Below, one piece after another: positions 12,601 through 25,119 of a stretch of DNA of 64,000 nucleotides (its first letter is position 1; each line of letters opens with the position of its first letter). A program made the position numbers and the translations under genes. The notes under the pieces were generated by a model. The model saw nothing but the letters and a program-made list of their open reading frames with translations. It had not been told where the DNA came from and ran no database searches. Source of the stretch: Mariannaea sp. PMI_226 (lineage: Eukaryota; Ascomycota; Sordariomycetes; Hypocreales; Nectriaceae). Where the stretch lies: contig JANFOG010000010.1 of NCBI GenBank assembly GCA_024336345.1, positions 248,001 through 312,000 of the forward strand, read 5' to 3'.

Positions 12601-15600
12601 ATGCGTAACGCGCGCTATTCAATCGATGCCGGGACTGCTAGTACTGTATTCTGTCCAAAATGGCGCCGGCCACCATACTCCAATTCCTTGGAGAAAAACA
12701 TGTCGCTCGGAAGCGAATCAGCAGCCTGACTCGATGGAGGGGGAATCATTATTAGCGGCTGGAACAAGTTTCCTCCCTCCCTCCCTCTCTCACCCCCCTT
12801 CCTCATTTCTCTCAAGGGTGCCTGTTCGGAGAAGACCATGTGCCATTGCCACGTTCTTTTGCCGTCTTCTTTCGCCGCCTCACCCTATCAGCAGGTTCAA
12901 CTTCTCCCAACATCATGCCACCATCACTGCACTATGATGGCACAGCCCTCCTCGGCACCTCAGTCCTCAGTTTCCCCCACGGTCTGTCTGCTGCTCCTGG
13001 CTTCGCGTCCGTCCCCTCCCCGGGACTCCAGATATGCTGATTCTCATGCCGATGCCTGACAAAATCCCTCGCTGTGTGACTGCTGTTCCCCCGCAATCGT
13101 CGTCGAACTCTGGGGCCATCCCCAAGATGCCCATTTGTGAGATCCGTGACCCTTGGCAATTGAAGCGATCCTGCATGCCCTCCAAGATACATCTTTCGTC
13201 TATCATTACACAGTATAACCCCCTGGCCGTCATATCAGGTACGCTTATCCCGGATTCTCTTCACATTTTGCAAGTGCTTACATCCCCCCCTGCCCTCCCT
13301 CCAAATACAAACTTAGCTGCAAACTTCACTTCTTTGATCGTCTCGACATGGTAGCCCTTGCTTCCGCATGTCCGGGTCCAGGCCTCATGGCCTCACGGTA
13401 CTGTACCCAGGCACAAGTCTCGGCTCCTATAGGCTGTCTTGGCAATTAATGCCCACATTGCCCCTCGATATCATTATAGGGCACCGGGTAAATTCCCGCC
13501 ACCGTTATCCAGATTATTGTTGTGCGTCAGACTGATGATAACGTACGCGAACAATGTCTTCAGCACGGAGATTGCAGTCAGATGGGTTCAATTCACCTCG
13601 CCCACAAAAAAAGCAGATATCGCCAGAGCTCTCTTGCGTGTACCGGGTGGCCGGGAAAGATGGGTTACACGACGAACCCGGCCCACAGCAAACTAGCCGT
13701 GCCCTAAAAGTGAGCGGTAGCTAGTTCAGTCATAACTAGCATCGCCCATCGCCGACGCCAACAACCAAAAACCCATGCTATCGAGTAGCATGACACCATC
13801 TTGTTCTTTTATATTTGAACCAACTATATCAAGTTCGAGTTTGCGACTTAATAGGTAAGCAGCCGCATGTAAATCGAATGGTGGGAAAAAATGTACACAT
13901 CTTTCCTTAACGTCAGGGGGCCTTAACACCCCCTTGTCATGACTCCCACTCACCCCTGATCGTCCCAGATTGACGAAGGGCAAAGATGCATCGAGAATCT
14001 TGTCTGCAGGTGTGGGTTTGTCATGTCGACTCAACTCTGGACTTCAACAACTCTTACTACCCACACTTGTTCTCACACCAGTTGGGCTAGTTCCCAAGAG
14101 TTAATGCACACGCCTAGTGTTCTGAACCCTTGACTAACATCCCGTCCCTCACTCAAGGCCCGTTTGTGGGCACTGCGTCCTTCTCATTGAAGTTGACTTG
14201 GCAAATGGCTTCTTGCTGAAGGACGCACTACAGTGAAAGCTGTCATAGATGGAGGACGGACTATTGTATGACTTTTCAACGAGCTAACCATCAACCTATT
14301 GAATTAAATATACGAGCCGCCTCTCTGCTATTCGCTATACGATTGAGAACCTTCCTCTGCTGGAAAGGTGATCTCGAATTAGTGGTGATGAAGATGCTAC
14401 AGATGCTGTCTCGATAACATGACCACACGCCCCTTCCCCTCCCCTGCGTGTCGTCTTAGACTCACCGGAGAATCGTTCGCTGGAAAGGGGACCCCCCTAG
14501 CCTCCCCGAACGAGTCAGGAAAGCTTGGTTCGAGGCTATTCCCGGAACTAACAGATATCGTCTCATGTTTGTGATACCGGGTCGTGACCGCATACTGCAT
14601 CAATAATTGTCTGCCTACCTTCTCAGGGGCAAAACCTCTCGAATGTGGTCCTGGATGCCAAGCCTCCCCCATCACTACCCCGTGAGCCATCTGGCATGCA
14701 GTTTCCATTGGGAATTAAGCTATACTCAGGGTGAATTGAGTCAAGGTTGAAAGAACTTACCGTTAAGGTTACCTCACATGGCTTACATGTTCTCATTTTT
14801 ACTGCTGCCAAGCATCTCGAGCGGGTGGCGTGAGACCCCTCGCAAGTCGGAATTCAATTGAGCATAGTTCGTGTCCTTCCCTCAGGGATTCATCGGGCAA
14901 ATGGATTGTTCACATGTGTTTGATATCCGATCAAGGGTTTCTTCGCTCCCTGTCAGCTTTCTAGGCACGTTTTGCCAGGGGACTTGTTTGATATCGAGAC
15001 CAAAACTGAGTAGGGGTGAAGACAGGCATTCGTTCGGCGCTCCAACTCCGATTGTCATTCCCGTGATCACTAAAACGCAACCTTAATTGTCGAAGAACGT
15101 GTTGGTATCTTACTAATTGTGATAGATAATCATGTAATGTAGTTAGACTCCGCTGGGGGCTAAAGCGTAAGCTGACGGGGTAGGAGCTTAGAAACCAATT
15201 TCAAGTTAGATGGACTCGCTTGCTTCCTTTTTCACGGAGGACTTCCAATTTGGGAACTACTAAGGCGCAAGTACAACGCTGTATGTGAATGACCCACGAG
15301 AACTTCACTTGATATAACTGTTGTTGGAGATTTCCTGGTTTCTATGAGTGTGTAAACAAGTATGGCATCTCTTTGTTTGCCTTTGAGAAAGAAAGAAAGA
15401 AGGATCTCTAAGACGTTATATTTGAGTGACATTTTATGGTTTAATTAGTGATGATACTGATGCCCTGTGGTAACTTTTCAATCTCTACATTACAAAGCGC
15501 CTACGTGGGTCAGTATGAGCTGGTGGGCATTTCGCTCTTGTACAGTACAATACTTTTAATCAATGGGTACAGACATTACACCTATAGTTAGATTACTCAC

Positions 15601-17714
15601 TCTACCTTGGAGGCATCCTTATGATTTAGTAGCACGGATACAATATGCCGGGGAGAGATTGTGTCGGATTGGGAAGAGCATCTGTGCTGAACTTATCTAA
15701 ATTATCGCCCGTGCAAAGATGTGCAGGGTAAGTGACGATACTTGTATTGATGAAGATATCCGCCGTACTTGCGCCTTCTGTATGTCTCACGCCGAAGTTT
15801 TAGAACACAGAAATGAGGGGGAAATTATCTCATTTAACATCTCATCAGAAAAGTTTCTATTGTCAAGAAGCCCCAGGTTGGTAATTTACTGATACACAAA
15901 GTCATTTGAACGTCCAACCCTATATCTCAAAGGTTCTTAACTTCCGACATAATGAATGCAAGAACTTGTTTGCGAGTTTCCGTGACGGTGATATGATCCT
16001 TTAAAAATACTGAATGTACTGCAATTTGAGTTGTCAGTTACATTTAACTGGTTGTTGCAATAGTATACATACCTTGGATAACTCAACCACTGACCAGTCT
16101 CGGTTCTTTGGACGAGGTTGTAACCAATTCCTTGAACTCTCATTGAGGAGTAGAACTGAGCGTAAAATAAGAAACTCTCGCATCGTAGAATGAAAGGCGA
16201 GAATACTTGGAGAGACGCAGTCAAATATCATACCATCTGGAGGAGCCCCTGGGTCCACTGGGTATCATGATACTCAGATTGGTCGACGCGGGCGTGGAGC
16301 GATGACATTGGCGTCACCAAGAAACCTGGCGACTTCGACCCGCCAAACTCGGGTGCTTGGCTGTTCTGGTCACCCTCTATCTGTCAAGTCGCCGGATAGG
16401 GCTCATGTGGTACTTGAGACAACTGATTTGGTGTTGTCACTACTTTTTAAGACTTCTCTTTGCAACGTAGCTTCCCAGATACTGAGATTGGCGTTCACAA
16501 CAGTCGCGGAACTGTGAACTTGCGAGATGAAGAACTCTACGGAATATATGGGAGTATTTGATAGAATAGGTACTAGAGAAATAGTTCGGGAGAGTGAGGT
16601 GGTGAGGAGACTGCCCGATTCTCGAAACAGTTATGACAGGGATAGAATAAACTAAGGTATAGAATGTAAACCTCTATTGTTCGTGTTTATACTAGAGAAA
16701 AAGTTGTGAGAGTATTAGTCAAAGGCAGGATGAGAGGTAAAGATCAAACTCTCATGTTTGTGAGGGTTGTTCTGAGACTCCAGAAACACATTCTGTTTCG
16801 TTTTTCAACAGTAAAATGAGACGGGTCAAGGGAGAACTACAGCCTTGCCATGAATACATTAAGATGCGTGTGGATTCGCTGTCGTTACATGAGTTACAAT
16901 TCTATTTCTTTGGCTTGGTATGTCGAGTTTTGTGCGGTATAAGTCGGGTTGAATTGCGTCAACTGAACATTGTTACCTGAGTATGATGATGGGTTAACGA
17001 GAGTTACTCACAACACAAAATATACACCGAATACTTTCTCGACCAGTGCTCTCATATTTGTTCTCTTGTACTCGAAAGGCCAGACTTGAATGTCCATGTG
17101 TGAATACGGCAGTCAGAAGCCAGAGGTTGTAGAGGCCTAAAGGTTTCATATACCTGATGTAGATAAGGTAACTAATGCGGATCGATACTGAGCTGGGTAT
17201 GGTTGAGTTCGTATTTCCATTGGGCTTATTGTTGTTTTAGAGACTCTGGAGGCCAATGTTTCGTTCCCTAGACATCTATAAGAAAAGTAAATGGCAATTG
17301 TAACGTGAGTGATTGCCTCTTCTTGTTGCGGCCACACACAACCTGGTGGTTAATGACATGTGAAGGCAGCAGCTCCCTGACTCTTCTGGAAGGCGTGCCT
17401 TCTAAACAAAACAACCTACCTAAAAGGTATCCAAGGTACCTAAGTTAGGTACCGACTCAAGGCTAGTATGGCCTTATTGGCATCTTTCGAATGATATTTG
17501 CTCTACCTATCTCGAAGTCTCCCTCCCCTTTCATCACCACAGCCACCTATCTACTTAGCATTATTTTATACTCTCTGCCAGCCATCACTTGCTTTATACG
17601 CGGCAAGACTTCTCCACAATAACACATACACATTGCGGCGGCGGTTTCAGTACTTTATACGGCTCCTCTAGAGGTCTGAGATACGACTGCAGTTACGACG
17701 CTCCCACCGACTCA

Positions 17715-18302
17715 ATGAACAAAGAAAATTATCATGCAAGGGGAAAAGGGCTATGTGACATATCACACAGACGACCAAGTCCCGACATTTGTGACAGGCC
17801 AGCGTCCCAAGTACGGCTCAGAACCGACGGTGTCAACTACGGAAGCCTCCAATTAGGATTAACAATGCCTCGAATCCCCCTGGTGTGCGATTATAGCTTC
17901 CAGACTAGCCAACCCAATGACTCCTTGTTAAAGATACTACCAGCAGCCAACCTGCGGGGCCACCACCAGCCATCTTCAAGTCCTGTTGACGATGGAATCG
18001 AGATAGACTCAGCAACATGCCGGGCTCCTCAGTCCATAATCGAGAAGCCACGCCTCAGGGCGAGTTCAACCAATTCAATGAAAACAAAACTCAGTGGCGA
18101 CAAGGTACTTACAGAGAAGAAACATCCATTTCGTCAAAGCTCCGAGAGTGGTCGATCGAACCGATCCACGCAATCAAGGACGCAGCCATCGATTCCAGAG
18201 TCTCGACCAGCCTCTATTGCTCCGTTAAAGGTACAGAATGGGCTATCGGAACCAACAAAAAACAAGAAAAAGAGCATTCTCTGGGGATGTCTTGGAGAAT
18301 AG
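17715..18302 (+). CDS. Possible orphan ORF, 195 aa, Ser-rich and basic
   Basis: The frame is open from at least 17589, but its first ATG is at 17715, giving 195 codons ending in KKKSILWGCLGE. Composition is Ser/Thr/Arg/Pro-rich, without a signal peptide or membrane segment. It is the longest intact plus-strand frame in the 7.6-22.4 kb gap and is not antisense to any gene. I recognise no domain. It could be a real lineage-specific gene, possibly with an upstream exon, or a chance frame. Confidence 0.3.
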   Translation: MNKENYHARGKGLCDISHRRPSPDICDRPASQVRLRTDGVNYGSLQLGLTMPRIPLVCDYSFQTSQPNDSLLKILPAANLRGHHQPSSSPVDDGIEIDSATCRAPQSIIEKPRLRASSTNSMKTKLSGDKVLTEKKHPFRQSSESGRSNRSTQSRTQPSIPESRPASIAPLKVQNGLSEPTKNKKKSILWGCLGE

Positions 18303-21300
18303 TCACGGTTAAGGTCGTTGGTAAAGAGGATGAGCATGATATCTTGGGGTTGGTTGCTGGCTTTGCGATACTGCAGTTGTGAGGCTTCTAGGGTAAACCA
18401 GGGTCTGGAATTGTGATTGGGGATGAATCAATTGTATTTCGAAAAGGGAACCGTCACATGCCGGATAATGGAAACTTGAGGTCTAGCAATGATAGCTTTT
18501 CCCTAAAATGTGAAGTATGATCAACTACTTTTGGCGCAGGTGGTGTTTTCTTGTGATCTCTACTCTCAACGTCTAAATCCACGCTGCATGAATCCGACGT
18601 CGTGGGTTTCAATCGTGACCATTTATTCTACGAGGCACCCTCCCTGAAGTTACTTGTCGAACCGAAGCTGATTAAACTCACCATGTCGTCAATTACCAGA
18701 GTTATGTACAATCTCAACGGCAACAAGCATACAAACCCAGCCGCTGATGAACGTACGTAGCTGCCCCCAATGTCATCACGTATCCGGTGTCCAATAACCG
18801 ACTGCAATAAAAAGTCAACCAGTCAAAGGGACGAAAAAAAAAGAGAAAAGAAACAAAAAAGTCATGGGAATTGAACGAAAAGGGCCCCCAAAATCAACTA
18901 CCTACAGCTACGCCGTCTCACGACAAGCACTGGTCTTCCTGGTGGTCGATTCAGCTGCCATACCACTCCAACAACAGCGCACATATAGTACTCCGTGCAT
19001 CTGTAATAACAACCGGCATTAAGACGCCACTTACGTACCTTCTATGTACAGACGTGCAGCTTTACTCTCCGGGTCCCCGTCCACAGACCAGTGGTTGAAG
19101 CTCACGGCCCGGTACACACTCTCCTTGCTCTTGGAAAGCCTGGGACCTGACCGCTTCTTCTTCTTCCTCTGCTTTCTTTTTCTATTTCTTTTAATTTTTG
19201 GTTTAGTTTTTTTTTTTTTTCCTCTTTAGTTTTTCTTTTCTTTTTTTTGTCCCGTCTTTGCTTTTCTTGTTCTCCTGCATGACTTGCGTCATGTATTCTT
19301 AGTTCCGTTTCCTTAGCTCCAAATTTTGTCGTCCTAGTTAACCTGCCTTGCTGTGTTCGGAGCGAAAGCGAAAGATATTGAGGGTGTTTTGACCCGACAC
19401 GCCGGGCTGGTAACTCAGCTGACATGCTGCTGACCATGGTCTGTATGGTACTAGGGGCATGATGATACCTTGAGTTGCCTGCGTACTTGAACTCTTGCGG
19501 GAGGAGCCGTTGTAGAGATACAGGGATGTGTTTTTTTTTTCATCCCCTCCCAAGTGTTTCGTACTCGATTTTTTTTGAAAGTACGAACACGCTACGAGAA
19601 GAGGCATGAGCGCATGGGAAATTGTTAAAAAAGCCGGCAGTCCTTTGATCACTTGGGGGGCCCAGGATCATCCTTGAAGTGAGGGGGTGGACAGGGTAAA
19701 TGCTCCGACAGACCTTGGTCTTGCTTCAGTGATTCGGTTTGCGGCTCAATGATGGACTCACATGGTGCCATTTTCCCGTGGGCGGGCAATCGTCAATGCA
19801 TCAAGCGGTAAGAAGGATGGATGTGCTGGATGACTGTATGACTGGATGACTGGATGGCTGGGTATGGTCTTGGACCGGCTTCTGCTTGGTTGCTGCTGGT
19901 GCTGGTGCTGATGTTTGGCATTGATGTTTTTCGCCGGTCCGTTGCTGTTGTTGTTGTTGTCTCTTCTCTCAGTCGGGTCTGTGTGACGTACCATTCCTAG
20001 TGACGACACCACCCTCTTTCTTCCACTTGCACCCCGCTATCCCACGGTGGATAGCATATGTGCTGTAATTATCCCAGCACCAAAGTCTGACCTGTCGGCG
20101 ATAAAAGAAAAAAACAGCCCAGGGTACTAATTGTACTTGTTAATGCTTCCTTCTTTTGACGGCAATTTGTTTTACTGGAGGGTTTTATTTTTTTTTGGGT
20201 GTTTGAACGGTGTAACCACGTCATCCCGTCCCTGGCAATTGTCATTTCTGCTTCTCCGAGGTCACTGACATCACGCTGGTCTCAACAGTGAGAGTGAGCG
20301 TGAGCAGTAACTAACTGGGCGGGCCCAGGGTGCATGAGGGGACGGTATGTACTGTGCTCTGGAAATACTGTACTTCACAGGTAAGGTAGGTAGTTAGTTG
20401 CAGGAGGTACCACCCCAGTTCTGGCAGCGTCCACCAACTACACCACCGATCCCAATGTACCAATCAGACCCTTGTGTGCCCCTCCTTCTTCTGCCCCTCC
20501 CCCTCCTTCCCTTTCGCCATTTTCGCATGCGGAGGAAGGTAAACCAGGAGAGACAGAAAAGGTGGGAAAAAAGCAAAAATAAAGGTGAAAAGGAAGAAAA
20601 AAGAAATGAGAAGGATTAAAATACGTTAGATATGAGTAAGAATAATGAGCTCCCCGAAACAACTGGTGGGTTGACATATTAATCACGAGATCAGATCATA
20701 CCATCAAATCCCTTACTTGTTTTCAACTCCCGACCGGACAGTATGTGCATTTCATACACCTGCTAATACCTCCTAGTGAGGGACAAGCTGCGATACTGGC
20801 ATGGCCCGTCCCGTTTCTCAACAGTCACTTGGCAGCACATGAAAAAGAAAAAAAAATTCTGAGAAAGAAGAATGAAATGCGAGAAAAATAAATAAATAAA
20901 AAATCAATGTATAAACATCGTGGGCTGATTTGACAAAACTTTGGACAAGGGTGTCACTCACTACACCACATCACATGCAGGATATCATGTTCTCTTTCCC
21001 CCTCATTTTCTGCCATTCCCTGACGAAAGAGAGCCAAGAGAAGAGTCAAAGTCCGCTCACACTCACACTCACACACTCACACACACACACACCACACCCC
21101 GGGAAAAAGCCAAAGCGCATCCGTGGTACATAGTAGGCATGCATCCCGACGACAAGGGGGAGAGCAGCCAGTCTACTAGTTAATGCACGCCTGCCTCCTC
21201 CACTCAGTTTTCCCAATGATAACCAACAGGTACCGGTACTTTGCTCACAAGCCACACACAGAACAAAAAATGAGAGGAAATGAAAAGGAATTAAACACCA

Positions 21301-22443
21301 AAAAAAAAAAGACCGAAGTGGGTGGTGGGGCACTGGAGCTCCCTCCTAAAAGGCTCGTCCCGTTCCCCGTTTGCGGGCTGGCTGGGCGAACATCACGTTT
21401 TCCAACCCTTCCCAGGTTCCCCGACGGGAGCTAGATTTCAAGTGCTCGTTCCGGCATAGTGTAGTACTCTCATTTGTGGAGCAAGAGAGAAGCTGGAAGC
21501 TGGAAGCTCTCCCAACATGAAATACGCAGTTGCAAGCCAGATCTGGACGTTGGTCTGGAGAGAATCTTTGGCCTTGTGCTACGCCTATTCTGTAGACTGT
21601 TGCAGGATTGTTCACGACAAGATGAGCTTTTTTTCTTCTTCAGATTAACGGCACACGACGCATGCACAAGATGATTGGTTGCCTTCGCTACGCCTCCCTT
21701 CACCTCTCGTAGAAAAGAAAGAAAAGACGTAATCCATTCAACACACTATAGAACGGTCATCCTGTGACCTGGGGCGATCTCATTCATCACCTCCTTCTGT
21801 TCCCATTTTTATAACTTGGCTGCCCAGAACAAAAAAAACGCACACACAAAGAACCACCCAAAAATAAAACCCCAACGACACAAAAAAAAACTTCCCTCCA
21901 ATATCATAATTGCTGAAACAGCACGTCAGGAGGCTAATAACTTTCGAGTGAAAAGGGTAAGACATCTCCGCTCTCGTGGAGCTGTGCGACCATAATTCCA
22001 GGTTGAGCAAGGGTTCTGAATTTCCCACTAAACTCCAAGTACTTGGGATACCCGAAGCTATTCTTAAGTGACCATAGCAGCTGACAGATCCAGAAAGATA
22101 AGACTCCCTCCAAGGTCTGCCAAACAGAGGCCCAGGTCCTGTTTCACCATTCTGTGTCACTGGTGGAGGGTATCCCCAACTTAGTGACCTCTTCAAGGAC
22201 CCTCAGCGTTGACAAAAGAAATTCGTCGTAGAAAGCTTTTGCTTTCTTTCGGAAGCAACCCAAAAACAAATGCACGCCAAAGGGGGCATGTAGAAACCTT
22301 TTAACATAGGTAGGTAAAAAGGGACGATAAGGGGAATCACATAAAAAAAAGAAATAATGGAGGAAAGAGGCTGAACAAATCGCAGCTGAAAAGTACGGTT
22401 TCGGGGGTTGTAAAAAGGAAAAAAAAATAGTAGCAAGTATCCG
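18303..22443. other. Intergenic region with simple repeats
   Basis: No convincing coding sequence. It holds pyrimidine-rich DNA at 19157-19270, a GACTGGAT-type short repeat around 19827-19862, GTT triplets at 19940-19960 and a CA-rich microsatellite at 21056-21093. The 3' flank of the 891-aa gene (minus strand) lies at the right end. Open frames here (for example 19102-19437 and 21780-22196, both minus) are low complexity or unlike any protein. Confidence 0.5.
21056..21093 (+). repeat. CACTCA/CA microsatellite
   Basis: Alternating CACTCA and CA units give an imperfect dinucleotide/hexanucleotide repeat of about 38 bp in intergenic DNA. Confidence 0.85.
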
Positions 22444-25119
22444 TTAGATTATTGCAGTCTTCGATTCGCTCATTTGAGTGTGCTGCCAATGAGAAGCTTC
22501 GTGCGTCCTAAGCCCGTCGCTTGCTGCGCGCGAGGGTGGCGAGGTGCCGACTCCAGAGGCGCAACGTGAGCCCTGGCTTGTGACTAGCTTTGATGAGTCT
22601 TCTCCGAGACTGGCCACATCATCGCGCCACCAGTAGTGCAACACATCGCTCTGCCATCGCCAAAAGTCACGAATTTTCAGCGAATTCTTAGTGATGAAGG
22701 TCAGGTAAAGAATGACAGCATTCACGGGTGATATGCGGAGCTGCTGAAGTAGCCACCGGTTAACCGAATCGGCCTTTCCACTAACACCTCGGTCCGTGAG
22801 CAGTCGATCAATGGCGCATTCCTTGGCTGCAAGTTGCTCCATAGCTCTCTTGTCAGGGTTATTATCAGGGAGTGCCATCGCTGCCCTGAGGGCACCATAT
22901 GGTGTGTGGGGCATGTCTTTGGCCAAAACGTGCTCTGGCTGGGTCAGAAGCACCGGAAACTTGTGGTGGGCGAGATTGGGTCGTTGCTCAAGGATCACAT
23001 CGACGTCGTCTAGGTCCATGTCCCCATATTCTCTCTCTGGATACAGCAGATACCCAACCCGGGCCGATAGATGTTTCGGTAGGACTTCCTTCTCCTCACA
23101 CAGCTTGCGAAGACGGGCTACGGCTTCCTGCAGCTCAGCGATATTAGTCGTCAATTTCTGTTTTCTCGACGGATACTCGGCCATAAACTCGATCGCGTCT
23201 TCATCTTCCGGCTTTCCGGCCGCACCGTTCACAGCAATATCGTAGTCATACTGCTCCTTGAAAAGGAGCAACTCCTCGTACTCTTCTTTTGCAATCTCAA
23301 GATCGCCAACAATAGAGAGAAGCTCAGTGTAGAGAGGATGATGATCCTCAGAGGGCCCAGTCGGAGCGATGCCCTTCAAATCTAAAGGCATGTTTCTGAA
23401 ATGGACAATCCGCTCCGTCTCTGAATCAGTGTCAGATTTGAGCCGTTTTGGCCTTGTACGACCAGCACCAAGCAGACTGAAAAAACGTGTCTCTAAGCTG
23501 TTGAGTTCGGCCTCCTCTTCATCTAGCATGACTTCAAGCCCCTCATATTCAGACTCTAAGAAGTGGTAGTCCATTCGTAGGCTTTGCATGTCGCCGAGAC
23601 GTCGTTCAAGCAAGTTTGCCGGTGTGTGCAGATGCCCTTTTTGATTGACTAGCAACGGCCTGATTACGCCCATGAATGCATTGTCAGCCTCATCTTTCCT
23701 TCGTCGTAGGTCTCTCAGATCCTTGCGGCGCTTAGCCATCTCAAACTTCATGCCGTTTAATTTGGCCCTTTTCTCCTTTAGTTTCGTCCAGAGCTCCTCG
23801 ATCTCCTCAACAGACGACGCTCCAGACGTCTCAGATCCGGTGGTGTTCTCATCTTGCCCAACCTCGGAACTTTTTGAAGAAATATTATCCCATACTTCTA
23901 TTGGTGGTCGTCTGCCCATGATCCTGGAACCTTCGTATTGCGTGACCCATGTGGTGATTCGATTTTGTACGGAGACTTTGCTGTCTGTCCCCGGAGACCC
24001 GAATGCTGGATATGATGGGAGCAGAGGTGGGAACTGCCGGGCGTTGCGGAATACGATAGGATCTTCTTCAGAAGTGGACCCAGAGTCAGGTTGTTGGGTG
24101 GCGCTCGATGGGCGCGTATTGGAATAGGTTGATGAACCAGATGAGCGGCTCTGGGATCGCCTAGAATGTCTTTGTCTACTGCGTCTGTGTCTAGGTTTAA
24201 AGTTCTTTCCATTGGGGGTGGAAATACTGGGGGATCTGGACGACTTGGCTGATGAAGGAGCCGTAGGTAATTTGGGGCCGCGTTTCCGGTGCTGGTGCAA
24301 CAAGCCTCTTGGTTGATTCAGTGAGGGGGTTGACGAATGAGATTGTGAAGGGGGCGGCCGTGGCGGCCGTTCATTCGGGTACATAATTTCACTGCCCTGG
24401 GGTGTGACATTATTGGAAGCCACTGGTGGAGGAGGCGGAGGGGGCGCTGGGCCTAGATATGAGCCTCCAACGTTGTTATTTCCTGGAGGTGGAGGTGGAG
24501 GTGGTGGCCGAAGTAATGATGGAATATTTGTATGATATAGATGTCTGGCAGGTGTGCGCTTGGAAAACAAGAGAGGGCCGTCTGGTGGAGGTGGAGGTGG
24601 AGGAGGAAGAGAGGAAAGTAGTGATGTTTGATATGAGTGATCGTCCTGGTAGTTGGTTGGCGGAGGAGGGGAGGACTGTTTTAACCTCGAGTCCAGCATT
24701 TGCTCCTGTTTGAAATCCGAAGTTTGCTGAAGCAGCGCACGTGGCAGAAGGATATCGGGAGTAGTGACGCTGCTGGCGCGAGCGGACTGGTCGTCTTGCG
24801 GACGAGAAGCGTCGCTCTCATTCTCCTCGGGCTCGACGAATCCTTGCATGATGCCCTCGCGGAAATGCCACGCCGCATCGGCGGAAGACGAGCAACTATC
24901 GCCGCTGAGCTGAGCATTTGTGTCGGTAAGGGCATGAATTTGGGTATTGACAGAAGCATAAGGAGGATTCGTGTGAGAATGGGCGTATGCGTTGGCATGA
25001 GCGTCAGCCTGGGACCGAGAGTAAGGCTGGGGCACAAGCACGGGCACAGTCAACGAGGGTACGTGACTGTGGTCGGGGACGCGTTGGAAGCTAATCGCAG
25101 AGACAGCAGTGGCGTCCAT
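22444..25119 (-). CDS. Uncharacterised 891-aa protein with polyproline tracts and coiled coils
   Basis: This is a single-exon frame with a good start context (CCCCATGG). Residues 1-140 are low complexity. Three long proline runs occur at 171-179, 205-212 and 225-232, with shorter ones at 151-154 and 252-257. They resemble FH1-like profilin/SH3 ligands. A basic SR-rich stretch spans about 276-330 (RHRRSRQRHSRRSQSR). Charged helices with heptad character follow at about 437-480, 502-548 and 595-675, and the folded-looking C-terminus (about 690-840) includes VNRWLLQQLRISPVNAVILY and DFWRWQSDVLHYWWRDD. I do not recognise the family; similar fungal proteins are annotated as hypothetical. A scaffold or cytoskeleton/polarity role is only a guess from the proline runs plus coiled coils. 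It is divergent to the DUF6590 gene across 3.4 kb. Confidence 0.88.
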   Translation of the reverse strand: MDATAVSAISFQRVPDHSHVPSLTVPVLVPQPYSRSQADAHANAYAHSHTNPPYASVNTQIHALTDTNAQLSGDSCSSSADAAWHFREGIMQGFVEPEENESDASRPQDDQSARASSVTTPDILLPRALLQQTSDFKQEQMLDSRLKQSSPPPPTNYQDDHSYQTSLLSSLPPPPPPPPDGPLLFSKRTPARHLYHTNIPSLLRPPPPPPPPGNNNVGGSYLGPAPPPPPPPVASNNVTPQGSEIMYPNERPPRPPPSQSHSSTPSLNQPRGLLHQHRKRGPKLPTAPSSAKSSRSPSISTPNGKNFKPRHRRSRQRHSRRSQSRSSGSSTYSNTRPSSATQQPDSGSTSEEDPIVFRNARQFPPLLPSYPAFGSPGTDSKVSVQNRITTWVTQYEGSRIMGRRPPIEVWDNISSKSSEVGQDENTTGSETSGASSVEEIEELWTKLKEKRAKLNGMKFEMAKRRKDLRDLRRRKDEADNAFMGVIRPLLVNQKGHLHTPANLLERRLGDMQSLRMDYHFLESEYEGLEVMLDEEEAELNSLETRFFSLLGAGRTRPKRLKSDTDSETERIVHFRNMPLDLKGIAPTGPSEDHHPLYTELLSIVGDLEIAKEEYEELLLFKEQYDYDIAVNGAAGKPEDEDAIEFMAEYPSRKQKLTTNIAELQEAVARLRKLCEEKEVLPKHLSARVGYLLYPEREYGDMDLDDVDVILEQRPNLAHHKFPVLLTQPEHVLAKDMPHTPYGALRAAMALPDNNPDKRAMEQLAAKECAIDRLLTDRGVSGKADSVNRWLLQQLRISPVNAVILYLTFITKNSLKIRDFWRWQSDVLHYWWRDDVASLGEDSSKLVTSQGSRCASGVGTSPPSRAASDGLRTHEASHWQHTQMSESKTAII

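Larger units (their letters stand above)
7571..17714. other. Gene-poor region upstream of the GPCR
   Basis: The first 1-1.5 kb must hold the GPCR promoter and leader. Beyond that I find no open frame with family resemblance, no tRNA B-box and no long terminal or inverted repeat recognisable by eye. Visible structure is simple: a G21 run at 8277-8297, T17 at 9681-9697, an A-rich stretch at 10498-10550 and a pyrimidine-rich stretch at 12035-12155. CCTAGGT/GGTACC-type words recur at about 10243, 11187, 11728 and 17405-17455. From about 13.7 to 17.5 kb base composition is more AT-rich, which could be old decayed repeat DNA, but I cannot show it. Confidence 0.5.

Noticed and set aside
14520..14545. 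GGTTCGAGGCT resembling a tRNA B-box
   Set aside because: It lacks the terminal CC of the B-box consensus and no A-box or foldable acceptor and anticodon arms lie at the right distance.
23645..24127. 160-codon ORF opposite the 891-aa gene
   Set aside because: An antisense shadow of a long real coding sequence with regular codon bias.
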